Assembly: GCA_942159475.1 (NCBI GenBank) | Contig: OW804102.1 | Coordinates: 30,572,873 to 30,636,872, forward strand | DNA: 64,000 nt | Reading direction: 5' to 3' | Source: Sthenelais limicola | Lineage: Eukaryota; Annelida; Polychaeta; Phyllodocida; Sigalionidae | Shown: one piece after another, positions 45,949 through 55,150 of the stretch | Numbering within the stretch: position 1 is the stretch's first letter | Layout of the letters: each line of letters starts with the position of its first letter | The notes under the pieces: generated by a model | Database searches by the model: none | The model's input: only the letters and a program-made list of their open reading frames with translations | What the model was told of the DNA's origin: nothing | Translations under genes and position numbers: made by a program

Positions 45949-46189
45949 GGGTCAAATCGTCAGAAAATGTACAATTTACTTAACTTTCACCAATCCTCTC
46001 AAATAACCCAGAATTAAGGAAAAATTGAAGATCAAAATACAGTTCAACATATCCAAACAGCTTTGTTAAATCAAGGCAACGCCAAATATACACAAATACA
46101 CTTAATTCTTATAATTTTTCTGTCAAATCTAGCAGAATTGATTAAAAGGTGTAGAGCTGCTGATTGTACATTATCTGGCGATCTGACCC
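45949..46189 (-). mobile_element. Family A element, copy 10
   Basis: GGGTCAAATCGTCAGAAAAT ... ACATTATCTGGCGATCTGACCC. Target duplication unclear. Confidence 0.8.
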
Positions 46190-46880
46190 ATGATATCCGC
46201 CTTTAAATGTAAGCCTAACCCGGATCAAGTGAGCCCATACTACATGACCCCAACCCTGGAGCAACCATGAAGCACTGGAGACGCATCCATCACCGTATAG
46301 ACACAGGCTGGTAATAAACAATCATACAATGCACTGGGCTCCTCATAAAGGAGGGAGACTGGTTAGGGGGGGACATCTTCTCCTGTCACAGTTAGAGGCT
46401 ATGAAATCTTGGAGTGACCACTGTGCGTGCTCTCATGAGTGACATTACTCATCTGCCTAAGTTTCCCCCATGGCCCTGGCCACCATGAACCCACTCAACC
46501 TCTGCTGCCACAGCCCTGTCTCTAACAGACGGTCTCAGGGGGCAAGGCTGCTAGATTTGTCTATAGACATTGATAGGGCATTTGTGTTAGTGGCCTTGGT
46601 ATGACATTAATAGGGCATTGGGGTTCGCATTCATAGAGCATTTGTGATTATGCCCTCAGAATGTCAGAATCGGTTTTACAAGTCCTGGCTCATTTAACTC
46701 CTGGAAAAGTATACCATCATTCATTGCTGAAAAGAAACACGCTAACATGAGTGATGCACCCTGCTCCTTTCAAATGATTAAGAGTATTGGACTTTTAACA
46801 CAGTGCATAGTGACTGTCAAACAGCCTTTGATAACACAATCCACAGGTATATTCTACATCACTAGGGATCAAATAAAGAA
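46190..46880. other. Noncoding, nothing recognised
   Basis: No gene or repeat supported. Confidence 0.4.
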
Positions 46881-47320
46881 AGAAGTTTAAGAAAAATTGC
46901 TGGTGGTTTTAGCAGACCTTTAGACCTATCCTGGAATATGGAGACACATTCTATAATGTAGCCCCAAAACACACACTAAATAGACTAAAAACCATTGAGA
47001 ATAGGATCATCAGTCTAGCCTACAATATCCCAAAAAGAATTATATAGTGTAGACCACCTCTCCGACGATGCTGGTTAGCAACCGCCACACGTCAGGAGAC
47101 AAATACACTTTCTAGAGAAAGCATTTAGAGATACAAAAATGGAGGGTAGATTGGATGTCTGGAGCATAAATCTTAGAAGCCAAACTAAAGGCCCTAAGTT
47201 GAGAATACCAACCTCTAGAACGGAGAGAGGCGCTGACTCTATGGAACAGTTGTGACATGGATAGCAGGAGCATTCAAAACTTTCAAAGATATTCCAAAAC
47301 ACAGTATAATCCTGCTTAAG
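46881..47320 (+). pseudogene. Decayed LINE reverse-transcriptase C-terminal fragment
   Basis: In shifting frames the plus strand reads protein resembling the region after the catalytic core of non-LTR reverse transcriptases. There is an RP..LEYGDTFYN-like segment followed by APKHTLNRLKTIENRIISLA (about 46915-47015), as in the typical 'leucine-glutamate-tyrosine-glycine ... leucine-x-x-isoleucine/valine-Q/E-x-R' thumb region. A charged segment with EKAFR follows. Stops and frameshifts are present, so it is dead. It is a 3' fragment of a LINE; the clade is not assigned. Confidence 0.55.
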
Positions 47321-48197
47321 ACTGTAACTTCTACTGTTATTATTACATATTGATTCTTCATGTTGATGATTAAGGGAGACACTATCACTCTCTATAAATA
47401 TGAACCTATCTAGCCTACAATACTAAGGTGCCACTTGGCCATGGATTAATATCCATTGGATTTGACCATTTGACAAAGCCACGTCATACACTTCTGATGA
47501 TGTTTCTTTGTTTTATTACCTAACTATGTTTATATTTTATATACATGTATATTATCTAGTCTAGATCATATTCCAAATTCGGGTGTATTTGGAAGACCTG
47601 TACACATTACAGATAATATTCATTTTTCCATTCAACCTCCAGTCTGCACAAGTTTATATTTACATTTGTAAATGTCTTATGAGAGATAAAAACATCTATT
47701 ATTACTATTATATCAAAATGTATTTAAGTGCATGAAAACACCCTATTGTGCGCACATGAGATGCTGGTATTTGTGAGATGTGTATGAGAGGAGGGATATC
47801 TTTATGGAAGTATGGGTGACTTTATGGTAGCCCCCTGCACCTCATGCTCCCCACTATAGGAGTAGCTCTTGTGACACCCTCTGAGTGCCTCGTGGCTTGT
47901 TCAGGTCCCGCACCAGTAATTCTGGCCATAAGTCGTCTCCAATGCTCCCACACCCATCCACCCACCCATACATGCACCCACCCATACACGGTGCTTCAAC
48001 CTCATACAAGTTCAGAAAGAAACTTGAAAGTGTTTCTTTATTCAGCTATATATTTCTAAAACTATTTTTTACTTGTTTCATGAATTTAAAAAAGGAGGTT
48101 TTCCTACTTCTAGAATTTAATCCAGGTCTTTCAGGACATTCCTAGAGCACCGGTGAAAAGTTAAGATAAAAGATCTACATTACAGGTTTTTATACCG
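47321..48197. other. Noncoding; possible LINE 3' UTR
   Basis: No gene. It may include the untranslated end of the LINE fragment to about 47700, with no clear tail. A CACCCACCCA-type simple repeat lies at about 47950-47985. Confidence 0.4.
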
Positions 48198-48342
48198 GGG
48201 TGAAGTCGCTAGAAAATGTACAATTTATCTTCACCAATCCTCTCAAATAACCCAAATTTCAGACGGAAATAAAGTCCAAAATACAGTTCAACCTAACCAA
48301 ACAGATTGCTAGAATCAATGCAATGCCGAATATATACTCAAA

Positions 48343-48449
48343 TATATGTAGTGGCTTGGGTCGGCTGGATGGGAGACAGAGCTATATTATAATAATCAAC
48401 AAATACACAAGGGTTGGCCAGAACCGAGCGAAGCAAGGTTTATTTACCA
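48343..48449 (-). repeat. B2 repeat of the recombinase element
   Basis: 107 bp, identical by eye to B1 (48673-48779). On the minus strand it contains AATAAA at 48444-48439, a possible polyadenylation signal, and forms the outer 3' end of the element. Confidence 0.9.
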
Positions 48450-48477
48450 TAATAATGACATAAACAATAAGAAAAAA

Positions 48478-48673
48478 TTTTTCAATACACAACCGCCCAG
48501 TGCGGTGAATCAAGCGAGAGTGAATGGAGCGATTGTTTGTTTATGTTCCATCGACCTTACGTCACAATGGAGAAGTCATTCATCCGATTGGTCCACGTGA
48601 CGAGGTGTGGGCGTGGCTATCACGCAGTCGCCGCCCAAGGCCCCAAATATGGGCATCGACGTGACGATTGATT
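48478..48673 (-). repeat. A2 repeat of the recombinase element
   Basis: 196 bp, identical by eye to A1 (49749-49944). It joins B1 directly; the junction shares one T at 48673. Confidence 0.9.
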
Positions 48674-48779
48674 ATATGTAGTGGCTTGGGTCGGCTGGAT
48701 GGGAGACAGAGCTATATTATAATAATCAACAAATACACAAGGGTTGGCCAGAACCGAGCGAAGCAAGGTTTATTTACCA
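48673..48779 (-). repeat. B1 repeat of the recombinase element
   Basis: 107 bp copy of B2. Its minus-strand AATAAA (48774-48769) lies about 35 bases after the recombinase stop codon, a suitable place for a polyadenylation signal. Confidence 0.9.
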
Positions 48780-48808
48780 AACAGGCCAAACCAGAAAGGA
48801 GTTGATTT

Positions 48809-49756
48809 TCACAGGTCGTCAAGATGCTTGGAGATAATATTTTCACATTTAAGCATATCCTCAGGAGAAGGAACGATATAAGAATCGACGATGGACGATC
48901 TCCAGTTCCCTTTCACCTTGATGTCTGACAAGGGAATACCTAGTGAAGACATATACGAGGCTCCTCCCCTACGGAAAGAGTGGGTTGTGAAGCTCCCAGT
49001 GACACTAGCTGACGATAATAAATCATTTAAATTGCTGGAAATATGATCGTACGTAAGTACAGGATGACCAGCACAGGAGAAGAGTTGCTGAGATTTAGGC
49101 ATATCCTGGGCCAAAAGTTTCTTAACCCAGTAAACTGGACACAGAGATCTGTTGGATATAGCCTTAATAAATACTGAGAAGGGAATAGTAGAGGTCTTGG
49201 TAGACCCTACCCTAACACACATCCCATCAGTAACTAACGATATGTCTTGACGACGAAGCATATGGGGAGAGGATACTATATGACATACCCTCAACAGTGT
49301 TCTAAACATAAACACATATGCAGCCCAACACAGTTTATGAAGAATATTGTCCAGACGAACATATGGGTACAACTGCAATAATATAGTAGGTGAGATGGGT
49401 GGGGCAGGTCTGGGTGCAGATCCAGGCAGTTTTTTAATTCCTCGGAGCACAGATTTCAAGCTTGGATGAGATAAAGTTGGACAATCAATGTCAGATATCC
49501 TAGCATAAGAAATAACACCAGCTAGGTAGGTACAAATCGAAGAATATCTCATCACCGAAGACAGAAATGCAGCAAATGCAGAAAGTTTGTGTACATCCAA
49601 TGGCAGTAGAGTAGAATTGTTGTCGTCCAAAAAGTTCATAAATACACCCCATTGCCTATCACGCTGATGACGAGTTGAAGAGGCTAAGGATAATCTTCTA
49701 AGTTGGATGATCCTGTCATTCCATTGTCCAAGCCCTGGAGAAGACAAGTTTTTCAA
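48809..49756 (-). CDS. Tyrosine recombinase (Crypton/Ngaro-type)
   Basis: A site-specific recombinase of the phage-integrase fold, predicted to cut and rejoin DNA through a covalent phosphotyrosine link and so move the element that carries it. Numbering from 49756, a SAM-like DNA-binding domain starts near residue 22 (SLASSTRHQRDRQWGVF). Catalytic residues visible are Arg156 (FRTLLRVCHI), probable Lys187 (GSTKTS), His259-x-x-Arg262 (HSFRRGGAS), Trp285 (GNW, the usual His/Trp position) and Tyr293 (DSYI). All are in order and no stop interrupts them, so the catalytic part looks intact. The 5' limit is uncertain: the first codon here is TTG and the frame is open back to a stop at 49781-49783 without an ATG. 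The first in-frame ATG (residue 40) would remove part of the N-terminal domain. A pyrimidine tract plus CAG at 49735-49747 could be a splice acceptor. The frame begins inside repeat A1 and ends just before B1. Confidence 0.85.
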   Translation of the reverse strand: MKNLSSPGLGQWNDRIIQLRRLSLASSTRHQRDRQWGVFMNFLDDNNSTLLPLDVHKLSAFAAFLSSVMRYSSICTYLAGVISYARISDIDCPTLSHPSLKSVLRGIKKLPGSAPRPAPPISPTILLQLYPYVRLDNILHKLCWAAYVFMFRTLLRVCHIVSSPHMLRRQDISLVTDGMCVRVGSTKTSTIPFSVFIKAISNRSLCPVYWVKKLLAQDMPKSQQLFSCAGHPVLTYDHISSNLNDLLSSASVTGSFTTHSFRRGGASYMSSLGIPLSDIKVKGNWRSSIVDSYIVPSPEDMLKCENIISKHLDDL

Positions 49757-49944
49757 TACACAACCGCCCAGTGCGGTGAATCAAGCGAGAGTGAATGGAG
49801 CGATTGTTTGTTTATGTTCCATCGACCTTACGTCACAATGGAGAAGTCATTCATCCGATTGGTCCACGTGACGAGGTGTGGGCGTGGCTATCACGCAGTC
49901 GCCGCCCAAGGCCCCAAATATGGGCATCGACGTGACGATTGATT
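49749..49944 (-). promoter_or_regulatory. A1 repeat, probable promoter region of the recombinase
   Basis: 196 bp upstream copy of the A repeat. Read on the minus strand it carries CCAAT (plus-strand ATTGG at 49858-49862), CACGTG (49865-49870) and TGACGT (49835-49830) within 45 bp. These are the usual elements of a compact promoter, just upstream of the recombinase frame. Promoter activity is inferred, not shown. The same motifs exist in A2. Confidence 0.5.
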
Positions 49945-50063
49945 GTACCTGGTATTGGGCAAATTGCAGCCTCATTTAGCAGAATTTACTAAATGTGTAC
50001 AGCTGCCAATTGAACATTTTCTGAAAATCTGACCCACAGGTTAAAATTAGACAAATTACCTTA

Positions 50064-50066
50064 ATT

Positions 50067-50120
<54 letters not shown>

Positions 50121-50139
50121 ACTTTCTCCCCTCCCCCTT

Positions 50140-50171
<32 letters not shown>

Positions 50172-50200
50172 TCTTTTCTCCCCTCTCTGTCTTCATTCCC
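50064..50200. repeat. CT microsatellite
   Basis: A pure TC run at about 50069-50116 followed by imperfect CT-rich sequence. Confidence 0.9.
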
Positions 50201-50990
50201 TGTATCTATGTTGGTGTTGAGTTGTTTTTTTCAGGAGATGATACTTGCACGCTATATATGAACAATATGAGAAGGGGGGAACCTGCTACATAGAGTGGAG
50301 GCGAGCTGGACAGATTAAGAGCAGCTCATGTCAACAGACCCATCTACCATATGGGCGCTGTATAAATATAGAGTAGACGTATTTATAATCATATCCACCT
50401 AAATATAGCTGACCATCATTTGCACAAGATTTAGACATACGAGTCTGCCCGATAATTTTACCAACTCAGGTGTGATAGGAGGAGTTTTCAAAATCTCTGA
50501 GCAAGCAATTTCGAGATAGTTTAATACATGGGGGGGGGGGGGGAGGGGGGGTTGATGATTAAATAATGTTAACATGAACACTTTTTAATACTATGATGAA
50601 CTAATATTATGTTTGATTTTGATTTTCCAATGTAGATATATAACTATCTGCATTGCTTCATGAATTTTTCCACCAAATTTGGGACAGAGTTTGTTCACGC
50701 TCTACCATTTTGTTACATCCTGAAATACGAAATAACCATGGTAACCATATTTTCCCTTTTATTTTCTATGGAAAAGGGGCTTTTCCGGAGGGAATGACCA
50801 GATAATTAGATATGGAGAGAGCATAATGTTATGTTTTCCAAAACTTTCTATATTTCGGCTAATCACATAAATTTACCTGAGATCAGCTGTCAAACATTTA
50901 CCTTCACCTGTGTACACCTGCGAAAGAATGCTAAATTTAAATCCAAAGGTAAATTTTTGTCATGCTCTTGTCATGTCATATATTTCCATG
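50201..50990. other. Noncoding; G-run and CCATGGTAACC motifs
   Basis: No gene. G-rich run at about 50529-50550. One AACCATGGTAACCAT at about 50731 resembles half of the palindrome in the 1.8-4.3 kb array. Confidence 0.45.
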
Positions 50991-50994
50991 GTAA

Positions 50995-51170
50995 CCATGA
51001 TAGAAGCTGGACAGGGGCAGACCAACATATATGTCTCATTGGCTAGGCAATTTGGGACAAAGCTATGGCAGGAGTTGGATATAAATGTGGTTATTTGATG
51101 TGATATAGGACGTTTATATAATAATGCAATGTTATTGAATATATTTCGTCGGAAATATAATTTCAAAATA
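50995..51170. repeat. Family M repeat, copy 2
   Basis: Same order of blocks as 40925-41155, shorter in the middle. Preceded by CCATGGTAACCATGA. Confidence 0.7.
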
Positions 51171-52000
51171 CCTTCACTTATAACCTGTGTTATCGACCAA
51201 ATAATGCTAAATTTAAGTCCAAAGGTAGATCTGGACCCTTGAAGTTATAATTTTATAATTTCAGATGGGGCCTACATTGTGAAATATGAAATATATGTTG
51301 CCATGGTAACTGTGATACTGCTAACACTACTAATACTAGTCCGCAGATATATAAGTAAGGAATAACCACGTACAACATCCCTTGTAAAACAATAGATGCT
51401 TAAAAAACACCCCAAAGCACACAATAATATATGCTTATATATACTACAGCTCCAATGGAGGGCCAAGCGAGCTATGGGAGCAGATTTGGGGCCAAAACAA
51501 TGGAAAAATGAAGAAAATAATAATAGCAAATAAATAATGGATGGCCTGGGTAGAAGGTGATTCGGAACATTACAATGGGGAACATAGCCTGCCCCATAAA
51601 TACATAAGAGAGAAGACTTACAATGATCCACACTCTACAACCTCCCAGAGAGGCAGAAGCAGAAATAAAAGTTTATGAACTGTGAGTGTCTGAGGCTGAT
51701 ACTTATATTCAGCACACTGGGGTAATATAGCAAGCAGCACTGCATAATGCAGTATGTAATGAATATGGCTGGCAACCAAGGACCGATGGGCAATAATACT
51801 TTGTTATTGCATTTCTAAAAGTTGTGACAATTTTCACCAGAAACAAAGACTCGGAGAATTGTAGTGTATATTTGGTAAAGTAAGAAAGCTGGAAATCTGT
51901 ATTTTCTCATATTTTGAGCTAGTCTTGATCCGTAAGCTGGTTTTCATGAGTTCTATATTTGACCTCAATTAGACTTGTCAAGGCTCCCAGTGAAACTGTG
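51171..52000. other. Noncoding, nothing recognised
   Basis: No supported gene. One GTTGCCATGGTAAC palindrome lies at about 51298. Confidence 0.4.
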
Positions 52001-52530
52001 TGTGAAGCTGCCAGAAAAATGTACAATTCTTCTTCCCAAATTTAAGAAAAGATAAGGTCCAGAATAACGGTATTTGGCGGTTTGGAGCGAGAGACTTTCC
52101 CTCAGTCTGGAGGGACTCTCTGAACTCTGAACCTGGACAAACAAAATCCGACCAAATTTACTCATTGTCTGACTCATAGGAAGGACTGAAGTTATCAATA
52201 TTTTGCTGCTGTTATATATATATTTAAACAATAACTTGTTGGGTAGAACCGGTCAAAAGAAAACGAGTGATGGTGAATAAAACCACTGTAGTAAAGCATT
52301 TCGGCGGGCCACCAAAATATAAACTGGTGAACGTTGTAGCAGTGCAACAGGGCAAAATGCTACAATTTTTTTATTTTTTTTTTAATTTCTTTATTCAAGA
52401 GAAAAATAGTGACATGTGCCAAACTATCTATTTTTGTATGGCTAGGGTAGGACACATGATGGATCACATGACTTTCAGAAGGGTAAGATAAGAAAGAATC
52501 TTTAGTTTTTGATCGATGTTAATGATGAGA
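52001..52530. repeat. Mixed repeat block: family A, J and K fragments
   Basis: A family A left-end fragment lies near 52001-52060 (GCCAGAAAAATGTACAATTC). A family J fragment follows at about 52066-52130 (GACTTTCCCTCAGTCTGGAG), then family K from 52138 (CCGACCAAATTTACTCATTG) to TTTAGTTTTTGATCGATGTT near 52502. Confidence 0.6.
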
Positions 52531-52534
52531 ATTC

Positions 52535-52862
52535 AACTTTAAAATCATTTCTAACTGTAAATGATAGGCTAAATGAAAATGGTGAATAGTAGGTATGTCA
52601 AGGTACATTTGGTATTGTGTTGATTTAAAAAGTTCTGCTCGGTTATGTTGAACTGCATTTTGAAGCTCATTTTTGTTGTAATTAAATTTTGGTTATTTGA
52701 GAGGATTGGTGAAGATAAACTTTTCCTACGTATGTTTTCTGACGCAGAGAAATGATAAATACTAGGTATATCTGAGTATTGAATACTGCATTGGTCAAAG
52801 AAATCTGTTCAGATATGTTGAACTGTACATTCTGAACCTCTTTTTTGTCTCAATTTCGTTTT
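52535..52862 (+). mobile_element. Two partial family A elements (copies 12 and 13)
   Basis: The interior matches family A from GGTAGTATGT-like to GGTTATTTGAGAGGATTGGT (52550-52745). A second, shorter match follows (AATGATAAATACTAGGTATA, 52748-52862). Termini are lost. Confidence 0.65.
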
Positions 52863-53215
52863 TTTGTTTTTTTGTTTTTTTAAAATTTCATTCAGGCCGA
52901 TATTATATTGAAAACAATTATAGAAAGACGCACTATCCTTCAAGGATGATCTCAGGCGTTGCCTTTTAAAATTAAGTATACAAATTATATTTACTTCCAG
53001 AGTGTCTACTTTTTTTATGCTAAATCACATCTTTTTTTAAAACTCAAACTACTTCACGTGTACAAGTATAAAAGAATCATCCCTGCACATAACCGCTGCC
53101 TCATTTACTTTTTTTTTATTTCCTGGCTGCCTCGTATACTGACAGATACATTCTAAAATGGTTCTTGACCACTTACATTTTAATTGCAGATGTTTAGCGA
53201 AGGGGAAGTGAACAT
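52863..53215. other. Noncoding; poly-T region
   Basis: T-rich run at about 52857-52885. No gene. Confidence 0.4.
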
Positions 53216-53451
53216 GGGTCAGATTTTCAGAAAAAGTACAATTCAACTTCGCCAATCTTCTCAACTAACCCAAATTTCGGAAGATAATAAAGTTCGAAAT
53301 ACAGTTCAACTTAGCCAAACAGATTTTTAGAATCAATGTAATGCCGAATATACTCGAATTTACCTAGTATTGAGCAAGTTGCAGCCTAATTTTGCCAAAA
53401 TTTACTAAATGTGTACAGCTGCCAATTGCACATTTTCTTAAAATCTGACCC
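53216..53451 (-). mobile_element. Family A element, copy 14
   Basis: GGGTCAGATTTTCAGAAAAA ... ACATTTTCTTAAAATCTGACCC. Uninterrupted, and useful as the empty-site reference for the recombinase insertion. Confidence 0.82.
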
Positions 53452-54098
53452 ACTGTATGTTCTGCGGCTCAGACCAATATTCAGACATACGAAACTAAAG
53501 CTGTAAATCACAGCCGCAGTAAATGTATAAGATATACACGCCTGGCCAGGTTAGTGAAGGTTAATGGTGGGAGAGGGCGCTTTTAGTCACAACTAACAGT
53601 ACAACTGGAGAATGTCCGCCAGCTCGCACTGACCACTGTAACACTGACCACTGACCACTGATGTTCCCATTGCTATACAGCCTGTCCTTAAGATGGTCAC
53701 TCCATGAGAAATTGCTGCTTCTTAAAAAGTTTAAAAGTTACATACCTAGCAAAAATCTAAGAAAGTTCTTCCATTTTATATATTTCTCCCATTTTTTCAT
53801 TACTTATGTCATTATCAATAGTGTAAGGTAATAAATGCAATGTATTAAAGCAGATGAGCTTTTCTAGCACACATACGTGATAATCTTTTATTATGAATAA
53901 AATATGGTATCTTTTATTATGAATTTTTATTTGGCACCAGGTTAGATGAATTTGTTTTTACAAGTGCATCAAAATATGGAGTCGCCATCCTTTCAATGAT
54001 GTCCTGGCCTTAAGCCATTTTGTAAGATCCCATTGGGAGTGGTTTCGCGCATGCTCATACATGGTGTCAGGAACTTCTAACATCTAGAGACTTCCACT
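53452..54098. other. Noncoding, nothing recognised
   Basis: No gene or shared repeat supported. Confidence 0.4.
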
Positions 54099-54475
54099 AT
54101 GGGGCTACTTCTCTCTTTCTGTCTCTGTCTCCTGTCTCTCTCCTCAGTCGTTCACTCTGCCTCTCTGTCTTTCGGTTTCTCTCTCTCTCTTAGTCTGTCT
54201 CTGCCTTTCTCCTTCATTCCCTTTCTCTCTCTTCCTCTATCCTCTGCCTCTCCCTCTGTGTCCTCAGTCTCTGTCTGTCTGTCTCTCTCAATCTCTCTCT
54301 CCTCTCTCACTCAGTCTCTTTCTTTCTCTTCCTCTATCCATTGCCTCCTTCTCTGTGTCCTCTGTCTCTGTCTATCTCTCTCTGTGTCTGTCTCTCTGTC
54401 TCTCTCTCTCCCTCAGTCTCTCTCTCCTTCAGTCTCTTTCTCTCTCTTCCTCTATCTCTCCTCTCTCCTCCATCA
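54099..54475. repeat. CT-rich low-complexity tract
   Basis: Irregular TCTCTGTC/TCTCTTCC. The 139-codon frame is a low-complexity Ser/Leu product. Confidence 0.88.
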
Positions 54476-55013
54476 CTGGCATGTTAGTCCATTGAAAGGT
54501 CCAGCACTCTGCTTGTAAATCCTGCACCTACTCTAAGTACAGTGCATCTATATTTCAGCACAGAGGCAAGCTTCACAAATCCACCTCTCTACATTTGCTC
54601 CTAATGGAGGGAGCTGGGATTCAATAATTATTGTGACTTGGGGTAATTTACTACTCCTGTCACCTACATTAATCATTTCAAGCAGAGAAATATATTTGCT
54701 TGTTAACAAAATGGAACTACTGTGTTGAAATGGGAACGAAAGTACTTTGCCCTCGTCATATAGTAACATATCATATAATGTGTTATCATTTAATAGTATA
54801 CTGTACCATATTATATTATATGATATTAGACAAAAATATATTATACTTTATTATACACGAAAACAACGTATCTAGAGTGATTTACGCATAGTGCGTATTT
54901 CACTAGTGATTTACGTGGGATTGTCATGGCAACCAATCTGGGTTTTTTTTTACTAAGATTACTGGTAAAATTCAAATTTATGATTCGATTTTTTTCTATT
55001 TTCATGCTTGAAA
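54476..55013. other. Noncoding, nothing recognised
   Basis: AT-rich. One TGTCATGGCAACC at about 54923 resembles an X-box-like half palindrome. No gene supported. Confidence 0.4.
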
Positions 55014-55150
55014 GCGTGTATAATAAATCTGTTAACTAACGAGTTGGTTGAAGGAGCGTGAATATTGCACGAGTTGCTATACGCAACTCGTGCAATATTC
55101 ACGCTCCTTCAACCAACTCGTTAGTTAACCTGTATATATTATACATGCGC
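55014..55150. mobile_element. Family F foldback element with perfect 47 bp arms
   Basis: The arms 55031-55077 and 55083-55129 are exactly complementary around a 5-base loop (TATAC). They begin GTTAACTAACGAGTTGGTTG. The outer ends GCGTGTATAATAAATCTG and TGTATATATTATACATGCGC extend the inverted repeat imperfectly. Diverged relatives lie at 41848-41965 and 56683-56805. A transcript would fold into a long perfect hairpin. No target duplication is clear. Confidence 0.9.

Larger units (their letters stand above)
48343..49944 (-). mobile_element. Tyrosine-recombinase element with split direct repeats
   Basis: About 1.6 kb. On the minus strand the order is A1 (49944-49749), recombinase ORF, B1 (48779-48673), A2 (48673-48478), a 28 bp spacer, B2 (48449-48343). 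A1 and A2 are 196 bp each and B1 and B2 107 bp each; each pair is identical by eye. A1-ORF-B1-A2-B2 is the known split-direct-repeat order of Ngaro and PAT-type YR retrotransposons, but no gag or reverse transcriptase is present. The alternative is a Crypton-like DNA element in tandem with a copy whose recombinase is deleted. It is inserted without target duplication into a family A element. Identity of the repeats indicates a recent event. Confidence 0.85.
48198..50035 (-). mobile_element. Family A element, copy 11, split by the recombinase element
   Basis: Left half 48198-48343 and right half 49945-50035 together make an ordinary reverse-orientation family A copy: GGGTGAAGTCGCTAGAAAAT ... 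ACATTTTCTGAAAATCTGACCC. Comparison with copies 3, 9 and 14 shows the break at ACTCAAAT / GTACCTGGTATT, where uninterrupted copies read GAATTTACCTAGTATT. No host bases are duplicated. Confidence 0.88.

Noticed and set aside
49703..49942. 79-codon plus-strand frame through repeat A1
   Set aside because: Only the A repeat part is shared with A2, without the same start; no domain.
54099..54518. 139-codon frame with signal-peptide-like start
   Set aside because: The frame follows a CT-rich tract; the apparent hydrophobic start is low-complexity Leu/Ser.
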